From Capniomyces stellatus (Eukaryota > Kickxellomycota > Harpellomycetes > Harpellales > Legeriomycetaceae), in the NCBI GenBank assembly GCA_001661515.1, contig LUVW01000001.1, positions 854,114 to 918,113 of the forward strand: a DNA stretch of 64,000 nt, in the 5' to 3' direction. The notes below the pieces were generated by a model, which was given only the letters and a program-made list of their open reading frames with translations, did no database searches and was not told the DNA's origin. The translations under genes and the position numbers were made by a program. This document shows positions 32,901 to 44,515 of the stretch, in pieces (the stretch's first letter is position 1; every line of letters starts with the position of its first letter).

Positions 32901-34635
32901 GTAGTTTGTTTAGAAGAAAATGATAAAATCAGTCATATGGCTTGTTCACATGGTACAGTAAAACGTGCTAGAGTGTTCAACGTCTTGTTATTGGTCGCCA
33001 AACGTGAAAAGCCAAGTTTACATACATCCCAACCACTATTGGGCAGAAAAATTGGCACTGTATATGCGCCTTGCAACCAGCTGCAAAAGTTGATTTGTAT
33101 TGTTTGATTGAAAGAGTCAAGAGTATCTAAAGGAAGTCCGCCCACATAAACTTCATCGACGTCTAATTAGCACCGACTCTTGGCTAAGGGTACAAACTTG
33201 ATAATCTCTTTGACATGCTCTTACTACTAATACAGTCGTAAAGTGTGTATATTCCTTGTGAAAAAGTAATCTATTGGCAATTTATAATGATAAAACTTTG
33301 ACCTAAACTAATTAAAAAGAATTTCAATAAAAAAAAACTAATTATAAAGAGTGTTTAAAAATAGTAAATAGGGAAAAAAAAATGGTTCAAAGGATTCAGG
33401 AACGACTAAACAAGGGAATAGAAAAGTTGTAAAGAGTTTTTGAGTTTGACAAAATAATGGTGTAAAAAAAACTTTCAGGAATTCAATTTAATCTCAGAGG
33501 CTACCCACCAAACAATGGAAACTACAGGTCCGACGTAAAGATGAAATAGTTCCACTTGCCGTTTCCATTGTTTATTTTTAACACAAGCGGAAAAGTCAAT
33601 TTGATTCCAAAATTGCAACAGTTTACTGTACACATTTCGATTGGGACAGCATTCTAAAAATAGTGAGATTGCTAGTTCTTGTGTAAGCTGGTAAAGCAAA
33701 AAAATAAATATATAGAGGTTGGGAATGTGATAAAGTAATAATTATAATTCAAAAATGCTTCAATAGTACCATAATAAGTGGGTGCTGATGAATGCGGGTT
33801 ATAGTGGTCGCTTTGTGTCCATTTGATGTTGTACTTGTTTTCTACTATTACTTTTACCATAACAAAGAAAAAAAGTGTAAATCGAATCCTTTTGCAACTG
33901 TTTGTACTTTACTTGGTCCAATGAAAATTTGGGAGACGATAAATGTAGATTATAGTCCAGCACCTTTAAAACTCCAATATGTCTAAAAGGGCGACAACTT
34001 TATTAACGATATAACCAACTTCGGCATTGGCTTTGATGTGTATAAATTAAAATGCAAGCAGCATCTAGTCGAGTTGAAATAAAACATGGCATACAACCAA
34101 GCAGCAAAATGTATGATGGGCGCTCAAAAGTATAATGGGGTTACAGGAGGGTGAATCACTGTAAGCCAAGAAAAATACAAAATGAATCACCAGAGCCAGG
34201 GTTAGTTTTTTTCTTGATTCTAAGCATAGCAGTCGGTAGAGCTAAAGCCAGAAAGTAGATTGTAAACGTCTCTGGAGTGCAATATTTTTACTGGGTATTT
34301 TTTTGTGCCTGTCTTATGCCTCTAAAGCGTGCTTTAGATATATTTATTTAATTAGGGGGGAGGTGTGAGTTATTTTATGCTTTCCGAAATAATCCCCAAA
34401 GCTAGCAAAACCGAGACAAAAGAAGAATAAAAAGTACGCAAACTTGAGTTGATGGTACAAAAATATGACATCAAAAAGTTAGTGTGAAAGATTGATAAGC
34501 GGCATTTGACAGTTGAGTAAACAAGCAATAAATCAAATTATATTATATTTAAATATTTATTTTATTAAAAAAAAAAACTACAAAGTTGGGCTAAAAAAAA
34601 AAAAGGGAGGAAAAAAGAGCAAAAGTTTATATGGA
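29997..34635. other. Gene-poor 4.6 kb stretch with exon-like scraps
   Basis: Mostly AT-rich spacer. Four places look more coding-like than the rest, but none gives a complete supported gene: plus 31998-32216; plus 32370-32731 (MQRINELQFLTVAG, then a separate hydrophobic frame ending before GTGAGT); plus 32886-33107; and minus 33860-33475 (two frames separated by an intron-like TTTACCAG acceptor). They could be spliced fast-evolving genes or relics. No terminal repeats, integrase or reverse-transcriptase motif was recognised. The left end is the perilipin promoter side and the right end the SLP1-type 3' side. Confidence 0.4.
32370..32731 (+). other. Possible spliced small membrane protein exons
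   Basis: An ATG frame (MQRINELQFLTVAGFLVSII) is followed in another frame by a block containing YKLYKNDNIDNRASFKTSQL and a hydrophobic span, closed by a canonical GTGAGT donor at 32732. Amino-acid balance is better than in surrounding spacer. The joining intron and the 3' end are not resolved, so no product is claimed. Confidence 0.22.
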
Positions 34636-37600
34636 TTATTCAGATAGGCTCTTGACGTCCATGTCCAATAGTAAAGGGCAGTTTTCGGAATCATTGTCGT
34701 GTATGTTGGATTCTTCAGAGTAGAGCTGGTTATCACGTTCATTTGGCCTGTTTGGGAAATCAAATCTACTGTTCTGATCAGTAAAGTTAGTTTTGGTTTT
34801 ATTGGAAACTCCAGCTCGAATGCCGGCATCAGTCACAGACTGAGGCTTACTTTCAGATTCAGATTTAGCATTGGTTTCAGATTTGGTTTCAAGCACAAGC
34901 ACAGACACAAGTCCAGTCTCAGCCACAGATTTAGTATTGGTATTGGTATTGGTATTGGTATTGGTATTGGTATTGGTATTGGTATTGGTATTAGTATTAG
35001 TATTAGTATTACTTTTAGCTTTCAATTCCGAGTTTACCAAATCATCAGGAATATGATTATGATCGTATTTTTCATTTATATTCAGCGGTATTGAAAGGAA
35101 GGGCGAGGGCAGCATCCGAGAGTTTGAAATAGGCATTTCGATGGTTCCAGTGATCGGAGTTACAGGGGAGGGTGGTGGAGGAGACGCGCTAGGGGTGTTG
35201 CTAACAGAGACTAAAGGAACGCGGATAAATCTGCTTAGTGCTATTATTAGCATTATTGCAAACAGCATCAGTAGCTGAGCAAAGTTGACGCGTCTTTCGT
35301 ACTGTAGCTCTGAAGATATCGAGTCTATTTTTTTGTATATGGCCTTGATCTCCTCACGGTTCTTTTGCTGGTACGACTCGACATCAAACAGTATTGTTCT
35401 CCAAATTTCTTCGCTGATCTCGATAAGCGACCTGATTTGTCTCGTTGTCGACCGGTTTAGGTGGTACACAGCCCTGTTTAAGTGGTCAAGGTTGGCTATT
35501 TGTACCTTTGCAAGCACGTCATTAAAAACAACATTCTGGTCCTCAAGAAAGCTGAACACTGATGTAACATTACGTTCCAAGTACGTCAGCCTGCGTGTTA
35601 TGGTTTTGAATATGCTGTCCTGTGATTTGAACGCGTCATGTACACCGAAACCGGCACTGGGGTTAGGCTCGGGCTGAGCTGCACCCTTTAGGTTGCCTTG
35701 GGTCGAATCGGCATTCATGTTTGCTGCAGGCTGTTCAGCGGAAATATGGCCTTGGCTACCACCAGCCACAATCTTCAAGTCAGCATTCTCAGGTGGTTTG
35801 ACAGGCTCGCTTGGGCCAGTGGCGTTGGGGTCTTTAGTGTTTGCTAGCCCAGACCCGCCATTTACGGCTTTTTCCGACACAATGTTTGGGTCAGTGCCCA
35901 AATCCCTGGGCTGCTGTATATCCGTGCCATTAAAGAGGTCCTCGACAGGGTGGATATAGTGTGGGTCTGAAGACTCTTTATTGTAGTCCTTGTTATTAGT
36001 GATTTTCACTGCTGGAATCTCAACCAGCTTAGCCATAAGAGGTACCATTTCTATTGGGCCAGCTATCGTATGCCGTAACTTGGTATCCCCATCACTCCCA
36101 CCACCGCGGCTTGTCAAGGTAGGGACGGTGTCTACATTTTGGCTGGGATAATGGACCTGGTTGTCTGCTTTACTGGGCTCATCCGCCTCCCCGCCGCCAA
36201 TCTGTCTCCAGGGCGGCCCAGTCCCCTGAACAAACGAAATCGAGTCTATAGACTTGGGTATCAAGTCTGGCGATAAACCAACAACCAGCTTTTCAAAGTC
36301 GCTTATATAAGAATGCAGCGAACTTGCGGCATCCCCGTGCAAAAGCGTCTTTGTGGGCGATTTCTGAACCGAGTTTAGCTGGACATCGTTGTGCAGCATT
36401 TCCTCTTCAGCCTCATATCTAAACTTCTCCATTTGCGTTGTTCCGTACACCGAAAACTCTGTAATTGGACAGTAGTGTTCATTTCCATAATGACTCAAAA
36501 CCTCCAATCGCACATACTTTGCCCAAGTCTTTGGCTCGCTGACTATAAACACCTGTCCATTCCGGCTGTTCTCTGCCTGGTATTGCCCAAGCAGCGTCCA
36601 CTTGTTGTCCTTTGGTGGGTACCTGTCGCTAGCCATCAGCCTTATGTCCTTAAACGTCGACGAAAAGAACTCGTAGTTGGCCAGAAAAACCCGATCAATC
36701 AGAATATCTTCGCATAGCTCAACAATAACGTACTTTTCTTTGGCCGAACACTCGTTCAGCATGTAGTTGTCCTTTTTTGTCGATAGTATATACGATGCCT
36801 TCTTTGCTCCCTTATTGGTCTTCAGTATCAGTGCTCCGCAGTCCGCCGACCCATAATTAAACCGGTCCTTCAAAGCTAGGTTTGTGTGTTTTGACTGTAA
36901 AGTTGACGTCTTTTCACTCTCACTGGTCGCCGTTTGGGTCTGTGTGTTATTGTCTGATGTGGTGCTTTCTGGCTTTGTCTGTGGACTTTCTTTTGCTGAT
37001 TCCACACCCCCTTCCAAAGCTCCGCCAACACCAGGACTCCCCTCCTCGATTCTGGAAATTATATGCTGTTTTTGAGCCTGAGCTTGTGGTTGAGTCTGGT
37101 TGCTTCCTACATTTAACTTATAATCTTCTCTATTTACATCACCACTACTGGTTTGGCTTAACGTAGCATTAATCACGCCATTCTCGCTATTTGTGGGCTT
37201 CACTACTAGTACCTCACTACTATATGCACTCTTTAATAATGTGTCCGCCGCTTCCATATGTTTTTCAAGTCGTTGGGTTATTTCATACTTTACATTATTA
37301 TTGTTTGGCTCGCCTCTAATCTCCGGCTTTTCAAGCTCCTTCATACCACTTAAAGTATTTAAAAGATCTACTGTATCTTTAGGATGCCCCTTCTCTTCTC
37401 CCAAGCCAATCCCCGCACCACTATCCTTTAACTCCGCCTCATTTACTTTACCTGTATCACCTTTTCCGCTTTGTGCACTACCCGTATTTTCTGAACTGCT
37501 GTCTGTACTCTTGGACTCGCCCGCTTTACTCTTTGTAGCCAAACTTATACCAGCGTTAATATCAGTCGAGTTTTGCACTATGTTTATATTTACATCAGCG

Positions 37601-38570
37601 TTGGCTGATGCTACCTTTGGCTGTAAACTTTCGCCATTTGCTGTCATATTTACACTTTCTAACCCTGTCCCCTCACTTGTTTGTGTACTCTTCACATCTG
37701 CTTTTACACTTCCCATACTTTCTGCTTTAGAGCCAATGCTACCACCGCCCAAACCATCACTCGAGCTGCCATCAGCATTCTTCTCAGAGTCTCTCCTAAT
37801 ATCTGCTTTTGTATCTCTTACACCGTTTTCAGTTCCAGCTCCACTTTCGGAAAGCTTTTGCTTTTCTAAACATTTGAACATAATCATCCTTTTTAATAAC
37901 GCAGTATGATCCAATCAACTAGCCCAACAGAAATAAAAATTACAAGTACTGGTGCTTGTACAATAGTATCAACACAACAGTTAAAACACGGTTACCTATC
38001 TCTATTCTTCTATTTAATTTCGATATTCTGCTTGCCGTTTCAGGGGTTTTATCTACACAGTTTCCAAACACGTTTCAGTTATGCAAGCACATGAGCGCTG
38101 TGAGCTCAGTGGCCCAACACCAAGCACCAAATACTATTTGTAACTCCCCAACATTATGCGCCAAAATCCTTACCACTAATCCCTAGACTCGTTCCAACTG
38201 CCTCATCAACAGCACTTTCTCTTTCACTGCTTGGTAAACCCGTGTGCTCTGCGTATTCTGTTTTTTGCCCAGATTCACCATCGCTTTCGCTAAATACTAT
38301 ACCCTTGAAGTACTCGTCAAGTTCTCCTTCCTCTCCTTCCAAACCCTCATCCTTGCGTTTGTCCACCTCCACTTTTAAATCTTCTATCAACAATTCTATC
38401 TCTTTCGCAATCTCACCCGTGGATTTGGTCTTTTCAGCCACTTTCGTCGGTTGTAACTCGCTAGTGTTAATCACCGTTCCTGAAGCACCATCAACCACCA
38501 CCTGACTACTATTTGCTACAAAACATCCAAAAACCAAAAGCACTGCCTCTATTTTCAGATTCAGTCTCAT
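34636..38570 (-). CDS. SLP1: SLP1/SUCO-type ER SUN-domain protein (2 exons)
   Basis: Exons 38570-38174 and 37865-34636, 1208 residues. The large second frame has no signal peptide. A separate frame just upstream starts with one (MRLNLKIEAVLLVFGCFVA) and ends at GTAAGG in phase 1; the TTTAG acceptor at 37867-37866 restores frame, so the two are one gene. After about 340 Ser/Thr/Glu/Asn-rich residues comes the divergent SUN domain (about 470-610) with FNYGSADCGALIL, YEFFSSTFKDIRLMAS, WAKYVRLEVLSHYG and EHYCPITEFSVYG. A coiled coil follows, then one membrane span near 993-1015 (LLMLFAIMLIIALS) and a tail with a long Asn-Thr repeat. Family role: yeast Slp1 partners Emp65 in the ER to protect soluble proteins from degradation; the human relative is SUCO. 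Symbol assigned by family. Confidence 0.87.
34932..35011. repeat. ATTGGT/ATTAGT hexanucleotide tract inside the SLP1-type gene
   Basis: About ten TATTGG units are followed by four TATTAG units. On the minus strand they encode an Asn-Thr dipeptide repeat in the cytoplasmic or lumenal tail after the membrane span. The tract stays in frame because the unit is six bases. Confidence 0.9.
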
Positions 38571-40041
38571 TTTTAAAAGCTGTTCTCCTAATCTTTATAC
38601 GCTGCTCCAAGCTATTTTAATTAATCTCGTGTTAGATGCACCAAGCCGACTACAGAGTGTTTTCCTAGCATACATTTAGCAGTATCTAGTACATTTCTGC
38701 ATTCTTCTCAAACCCGTGAACGTTATTTCACTTTTATTATAATAGCAACACTAATAACCGAAGCAACTGAAATCGTCTGCCTTGACAAATCTAATATTGA
38801 CTTTTTCAATTAACTACACACAATAGATGTGCTCCCTTTTATGTTTTGCTTGAATATTCGCTCTTGCTCCTAGATTAATTCAGATTGTCTGGTCCTTTAT
38901 TTAAAAAATGAATTGCAACTCTGTTATTCACCAACTACATATATCACCTATATATATATTATTATTATTTTTTGTCGAGCTGGCAAAGTTTTACACCAAA
39001 CAATAATGGCTTTACTGGGATTTCCCAGTCTGAGCCCGACAATTCAGGTCTTTTTTTTGAATTTAATCCAATTACATTCAGCTAACAGGCGATACTCGCT
39101 TATTTGCTTACCTCATTCATACAGCTTTTTTTTAATGCTTACTTTGAAGGTTGCTTGCTCCAATAGTTAGGACGCCTTATTAAACTAATACTGCGCCGTC
39201 TCTGCTGCACTTTTGTAATTGTACATGTTTACAGTTCATCACACGAACTTGCACACATATATACTCATCCTAACCAAATATAGGCCCAGAAAGCCATCCT
39301 TCCATTGGATATAAAAACAGGCCAATAACAAACTTACAAATTCCCAATTAAGAGAACCAAAAGCTAAAAAGTTGGCCACCACTCTTGAGTTGTATTGGCA
39401 ACATTAGCCTAACTCTCACTTGTAACAAGCATCAGATCCACTGCTAGTCTTGCGTAGACCACTTGTGTGCAGACCTGTGAATTTTTTATGTGTCCTACCC
39501 GGAGTCTATTACCACTTTACTAGTTCCCGGTTCCTAGTTGCTGATTATGGAATCCCAGTTGCCGAATATGTTGGGTTTTACTTGGCGAATTTGGCGTTTT
39601 TTCTTTTTTATTATTGAAATTTAAATTTGGCGTTTTTACTAACATTATTTTTTATTTTCAATGTTTGCTATTTTTACTTTTTATTTTCTATATTTGCTAT
39701 TTTTTAACCAACGCTCTGATTTGTTTATTCTTGTGGGTTTCCTAATTTCGATAACGATCGTGCTCTTGACTTTTCAGAGCTTTCAGCTTGCTTCGCCTGG
39801 AATAGCTACTTTATGTTCATAAAGAAAGAAGAAAGGGCATTCCTATAGCTTTCTCTTTAGCACCATTTTTATTTATTTATTTATTCCATTTAGATTTGTT
39901 TTTTTTTGATTCTAGTACAAACAGCATCGTAAGCTGAATAAGTTTATACGCCCTGGTAGTCCAATTTTTTAACTTTGTAAGTTCTTCAAACATATTCGGG
40001 TTTCGGCTTATAGCTGTTGGTTTAAATCGAGTTGAAGATAA
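38571..40041. other. Divergent intergenic region
   Basis: AT-rich 1.5 kb between the SLP1-type gene and RRG7, likely carrying both promoters. It contains T runs and an imperfect direct repeat of TTTGGCGTTTTT and TTTGCTATTTTT words near 39590-39705. No gene recognised. Confidence 0.45.
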
Positions 40042-40857
40042 ATGGCTGTTCTAAAAAAACTCAATCAAACAAAAAAACAATTCATTGGTATGATTAATAA
40101 AAGCAGCAAAACGGGGCTCAAATTTGAACGGTCGGTGGCTACTGAATGCTTAAATGAGGATAACGACAGTCCGAAATGCGATAAGCTCTCCACTGTAATG
40201 GCAGGCACTATATACGAGGAATTAGTTGCTTGCACAATAAACAACCTGGGTGCCAATTTAAAGCGAGTAGGAGGAGCTAATGATCAAGGAATCGACATCC
40301 AGGGCCCTATAAAACTACCACATGGCGATCAGTTTCATATTGTAGGCCAGTGTAAGAACTATCCTAAAACCAAGATAGGGTCTGCTGTGATTAGGGAATG
40401 GGAGGGCGTAATGGCAAGACAGAACTTTGATGATACTCTTGGAGTCCTTTCGTGCCCTAATGGTTATTCAAAAAACGCGATTGCGTCTGTTATGAGTTCA
40501 AAATATCCCATCGCATTGTTTACTATAAAGTTCAAGACTTTGAAGGCTACAAACACAGGCTATAAAAAGATTGCCAGCGATGCGAATACTGCAACCCCTG
40601 ATGTTGACTCTGCCACGCTGGGACAGGCTACCGAGGAGGAAAACGCACAGGAGCTGTGCGCAGAAGAGCTTGGTGATGGCCAGGAGAAAATAGACTATTG
40701 CAACACAAATGGCGAGATAAAAGGGTTGTTGTGGAATACTACAGCTTCCAAGTTTTTAAGCGATTTGATAGTTACTAAAAAGTTTATAAAGTCCAGCAAA
40801 GATGGTACGCTTACAGAGAATCTATGTATCTTATCGAGGGAAAAGTGCATTTACTAG
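40042..40857 (+). CDS. RRG7: RRG7-type mitochondrial protein with Mrr-like nuclease fold
   Basis: A single exon of 271 residues from ATG 40042. The first 45 residues are basic and suit mitochondrial targeting. The core matches the Rrg7/Mrr restriction-endonuclease-like family: GTIYEELVACTINNLG, then LKRVGGANDQGIDIQG, VGQCKNYPKTKIG, IREWEGVMA and LGVLSCPNGYSKNAI. Glu of YEE, Asp of GIDI and the Q-C-K triplet stand where a PD-(D/E)xK site would be, so a metal-dependent nuclease centre looks preserved. Yeast Rrg7 is needed for respiratory growth and is mitochondrial, but its reaction is not settled. The C-terminal 80 residues are Glu/Ala-rich before a conserved-looking WNTTASKFLSDL block. Single exon in an otherwise intron-rich neighbourhood. 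Confidence 0.85.
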   Translation: MAVLKKLNQTKKQFIGMINKSSKTGLKFERSVATECLNEDNDSPKCDKLSTVMAGTIYEELVACTINNLGANLKRVGGANDQGIDIQGPIKLPHGDQFHIVGQCKNYPKTKIGSAVIREWEGVMARQNFDDTLGVLSCPNGYSKNAIASVMSSKYPIALFTIKFKTLKATNTGYKKIASDANTATPDVDSATLGQATEEENAQELCAEELGDGQEKIDYCNTNGEIKGLLWNTTASKFLSDLIVTKKFIKSSKDGTLTENLCILSREKCIY

Positions 40858-41529
40858 CCAGCTCTTGGATTCTGAAAGGAATTCCAGAGGGGGGGGATTT
40901 TGCAAGTAGTAATAACCAAATAGACTCTGTGCAAACAGAAGTAATCCTTGGCTAATGCCAGACACAAAATATCAAATTCTAAGGCACGTTAAATATCAGC
41001 ACTGCACAAATGTTAACGAGTATCATTTTGTTTAAACAATTATTTAACCTTTTATGTAGTTTTTTTGACTGTAGTTTTGCTTTACTTGGCAGTCCAAGCC
41101 AGGCCGATGTTACTTATTTTATAAATTTAATTATCAATAGAAATTGCACCGCACTAACATACACAGTAATCCAAGTGTGCTAATGGCGCTTTATTTATCT
41201 ATAACATCACCAAGTTTACATCTGTATCTGTGGTTGGTAGTACATTCAATAAAGGGGTGATTGCCAGCATATGGTAATAGCTAAATGTTTTTGGAGTGGT
41301 TTATTTAGTAATAAACACATTTTAGTAGTACAGAATACCGTTTTGATAGTATAAAACAGCTTAGATATACTTTTTTTTGTTTTTTAAAAAAAAGGCAATG
41401 TTGTCAAGTAAAGCAAAAAAAAAGAGTTGTTTTTTGATCAGCCAGAATGTATTCTAGTCATGATCGTTATATTTTTTTGCATTAGGCGTACACCTAGTCT
41501 AGAGTACAGAATGGATTGATGCGTCTCTC
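40858..41529. other. Convergent intergenic region
   Basis: AT-rich 672-base spacer between RRG7 and a small minus-strand gene. No coding frame, repeat or RNA gene recognised. Confidence 0.45.
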
Positions 41530-41802
41530 TTAGTTCATCTTTCTAGGTTGATTTATCTTGCTGTTATTACTCAAAACTTTAGGCGCTTGCTTGAAGTCGT
41601 TCTTTGAGTTGTCCAAGAATCTCTCATGCTCAAAGTTCTGGACTTGTGCTGAAAAGTTCTTCTCAGAGTTTATCTTCTCCTCAATGTACTGATCTTCAGT
41701 AATGACCTTTTCTTTTTCACCGAGCACATTTACATGGTTTATTGACCTACGCCTTCCTCCTACGATTGTTGCTGCTGGGTGCCCTGCTTTAGTTTGTTGC
41801 AT
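41530..41802 (-). CDS. Small hydrophilic protein, unknown (90 aa)
   Basis: A complete ATG-to-stop frame of 90 residues on the minus strand. It is charged and soluble, with a basic GGRRRSIN motif near residue 15 (a possible basophilic kinase site), followed by acidic and Asn/Gln-rich sequence (EKEKVITEDQYIEEKI, FSAQVQNFEHERFLDN). No signal peptide or membrane span. Its balanced composition differs from the AT-driven frames of the spacers, which supports a real gene. I do not recognise the family. An intron at either end cannot be excluded. Confidence 0.5.
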   Translation of the reverse strand: MQQTKAGHPAATIVGGRRRSINHVNVLGEKEKVITEDQYIEEKINSEKNFSAQVQNFEHERFLDNSKNDFKQAPKVLSNNSKINQPRKMN

Positions 41803-42361
41803 TTTTTTTTTTAAACTTGGATGTATGGCTCTAGGTTATGTTTTGAATACAAAGGCTGTATATGACGGTTGTATTGTCAGGCGGTGGTGTGGGTATATCA
41901 AATTTGGTAAACAAAGATTGAATTGATGTAAAAAAGGGATCAATGTAACGGCCTATTTATACTAAAAGGTTTGTTTGAATTGAAATGTGCTAATTTGATT
42001 CAAAGAAAAAAAAACACAAAAAAAGGGTGATAAAAATTAATAAAAAGTAATAAAGCAGAGCACAATCAATAGCGTTGTTTAAAACATGCCCAACGTTTTA
42101 TGATGTGATCCGCTAATAGTGCAGAGCTTTTCGCAGCCCAATTAGCGTCTCGGATTCTTTCTCTAGATAAGTGGGATCTAAGAAGACAAGGAAGATCCAT
42201 ATTAATTTAAGTCATGTGAGAGTTGAATCAGCATGATAAAAAAGATTCATGCATTTTTTTTAGCAAGTAGTATACTAAGAATGCGGGTTTTATATAATAC
42301 CTTTACTATATTAAATCAGGAGCTATCCTATTAGACAGCTACAAAGCTAGCCAAGTATTCA
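41803..42361. other. Intergenic region
   Basis: AT-rich 559-base spacer upstream of the 90-residue gene. No coding frame or RNA gene recognised. Confidence 0.4.
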
Positions 42362-42922
42362 TTAGGCAAAAGCCTGCTTGTTGTTGTGCAGTCTAGTGGT
42401 TAAGGCTTCAAGTCTTTTTCTTGCCTTGGTTTCAGATTTAGCCAATATACATTTTGCCACCAAATTAACTAAATATGTTACAAAATACACACAGGCGCCT
42501 AGAGCTTGGTTGGGGATCTGAGTTTCTGAAATCCAGAGAGACGCAATAGCAGTGTTTGTGCAGATTTGGATGCTTCTGCCATCGAAGGCCAAGGTTGTAT
42601 TTTCAATAAAGAAGCCATGCTGTTTATGATGATAGTTAGTTCAAGGCAGACTGCTTCGTTGCGCCACTCCCATCCTGCTACAGGAGAAAAGGGAAGTTGG
42701 ATAGTGGAGGCGAGTCAAGCTGTTATGGTTTGTATAGCTTTGTTAGAATTTCTCCAAACAAAAAACCCCCAACTGGCTTCTTACCAAGCTAGACGATTAA
42801 CAAAACATTCTTTCCATTAGTAGGCGTTTTTTAGTTGTCAAAATATAGTCATGGATCAATAAAAAAAGTATGTATATGGCTACAGCTACGGAGGTCAGCC
42901 AGTTTATCTGGATAAACGCCAT
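42362..42922 (-). pseudogene. Broken or heavily spliced membrane-protein gene
   Basis: Three coding-like blocks lie in order on the minus strand. Block 1 (42922-42797) is a complete 41-codon ATG frame with one membrane span (SVAVAIYILFLLIHDYIL then a KKR stop-transfer). Block 2 (about 42690-42600) has a normal-looking WEWRNEAVCLELTIII stretch. Block 3 (to stop 42362) has no ATG and starts after an acceptor-like ACTAAC...AAACAG; it reads IENTTLAFDGRSIQICTN and ends with a second span and a Lys/Arg-rich tail. Blocks 2 and 3 overlap in different frames, as after a one-base change or an alternative splice. No intact protein can be assembled by eye and no family is recognised. Confidence 0.3.
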
Positions 42923-43641
42923 CTATTTCTTGGGCATCCAAAAAATAATACATACTTGATAAAAGTAAACAGCAGTGAAAAAATAAATGCCTGGAATTAG
43001 TGTCATGTGTGCACTGTGCTTTTATTGAAAGCTATTTAATTCTGAACCAAGTGAACTAGTTGTCCATTCTTTGGCTGATATTAAAGGGTTGGTTCTAGAA
43101 TATTGTGTATACGCTTATTGGCCTGATTTATCTGATCATAAATCAAAGTGTATTTGCAGTTTCTGGTAATATCAAACATTGTTTCATTTTTCTCATTTCG
43201 AGGTTTGAGGATCAAATATGGCTAGTTTGTTCTCTGCTATTCATTGGTGGCTGGTAGCTATAAACTAGAGTGCTTTTAACATTACCATTATTATTCCGAC
43301 TTTTTAATGGAGTAAGAGTTATATTGCTTCTATTTCAGCAAAAGGGAACAGTGCGCTGCAATTTTAATAAAAACAATAAGAATACTGCTTTTGGCTATTT
43401 AAGGTTTGTCAGATAACTAGAAGCGAGTTTATTTGAATGGCAGAGTAAATTGTGTGATTTCGAAACAAAAAGAAAAATATATTATGTGAAATTTTTAATG
43501 TTTTAATGTTTTAATGTTTTGATGTTTTGATATTTTTTACTGGGGTTACGTGAAATTACTTTGGACAAAAGGCTATCGGCTCTTACAAAACATATTTTGG
43601 TAATTGACTAAAATTCCCTATTGGCCGCACAGGTCTGTTAA
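42923..43641. other. Intergenic region
   Basis: AT-rich spacer. A short direct repeat of TTTTAATG and TTTTGATG (about five copies) lies at 43495-43530. A short minus-strand frame MTLIPGIYFFTAVYFYQ near 43000-42950 ends at GTATGT and could be an exon of the broken membrane gene to its left. Nothing else seen. Confidence 0.35.
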
Positions 43642-43832
43642 CTATAACAAAGCTGGAAGCAACCTGTAAAACCAATTTATGCCAGTATTCTGAGGTTGAA
43701 ATGTTGAATACGGGAAAATGACAGCAGAAATGATAAAAGTTAGATCTAGGGCAATGCGATAGAGCAAAATCAAACAATCTATGTTCAGCGACAATTAGGT
43801 AAAAAGAATTAGTTATGCTACTTACCTGCCAT
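43642..43832 (-). CDS. Possible tiny hydrophobic protein with 7-nt first exon
   Basis: ATG GCA G at 43832-43826 is followed directly by GTAAGT. After a 47-nt intron with CTAAT and CATAG, a second exon (43778-43642) continues in frame to a stop, giving 47 residues: MADCLILLYRIALDLTFIIS, a hydrophobic stretch, then a Gln/Asn turn and LLPALL. The splice signals are good and the exon pattern matches other genes here, but the product is short and unrecognised. The same bases are also open in another frame. Confidence 0.3.
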
Positions 43833-44515
43833 GATGTAAGAATAAGAAAGGCTTATTGGATTGTATGGCATCACCCTATTTAATATTGATACAAACCCAA
43901 ATAAATGCGTTTGTTTAAAGCCATATGTGTAAACCGAATGTTTTAGCCGTTGGAAATAGAGTTAATCATTAAAGCTATACGCCATAGTCTGTATTATACA
44001 AAACCAAACATCGCTGGATTCTCAAAAAATTGGGAAATTTCCTAGTCAAATTTCAGTTGGGAGAGGGAATATAATTAGCAACTATTCCCAAGATTCGGCA
44101 ATTTATTATTAAACAAATATGTAATATTACCCTATGATTCTAGTTTATGCGCAATGTAAATAAAAAAAAGCCTGGTTAATTGAAATTAATCATGTAGTTG
44201 AAAAAAAATGAACAGAAAAGAGTGACAATGTGACTTTTCTCGATTTAATCGGTTTTCTCACAAAAGTCAAAGTTTTGCCAACCTACAAACTATAAATACA
44301 ACAAATCAAGTAATCCGGAATTCGAATTAGAAAAAACGCTTACATCACCAAGCAAAAAAAAAAACCAACAGTGTTTCCTTTCTAAAGAAACTCTAAAACA
44401 GAACACATTCGAATATATAAGAAATTAGTGTTCACTTGTTCGCTTTATTTGTATAGTCGGAGGCAAATATTATTTAAAAGTATATCCCATTCCAGGCCTA
44501 AAGACAAGAAAACCA
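43833..44515. other. Intergenic region upstream of the TLDc gene
   Basis: AT-rich 683-base spacer between divergent frames. No TATA box of good quality, repeat or RNA gene was recognised. Confidence 0.4.

Noticed and set aside
33475..33860. Apparent similarity between minus-strand frames here, at 23000-23236 and at 43583-43777 (C-P/G-N...NVY patterns)
   Set aside because: The shared pattern is too short and gapped; no consistent alignment extends beyond a few residues, so a repeat family is not claimed.
34871..35056. Val-Leu repeat protein on the plus strand
   Set aside because: Produced by the ATTGGT hexamer tract; the minus strand carries the SUN-domain gene.
37193..37909. 238-codon open frame on the plus strand
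   Set aside because: It is the antisense shadow of the Ser/Thr/Glu-rich part of the SLP1-type gene; composition is Phe/Ser/Leu/Pro-rich and it has no motif.
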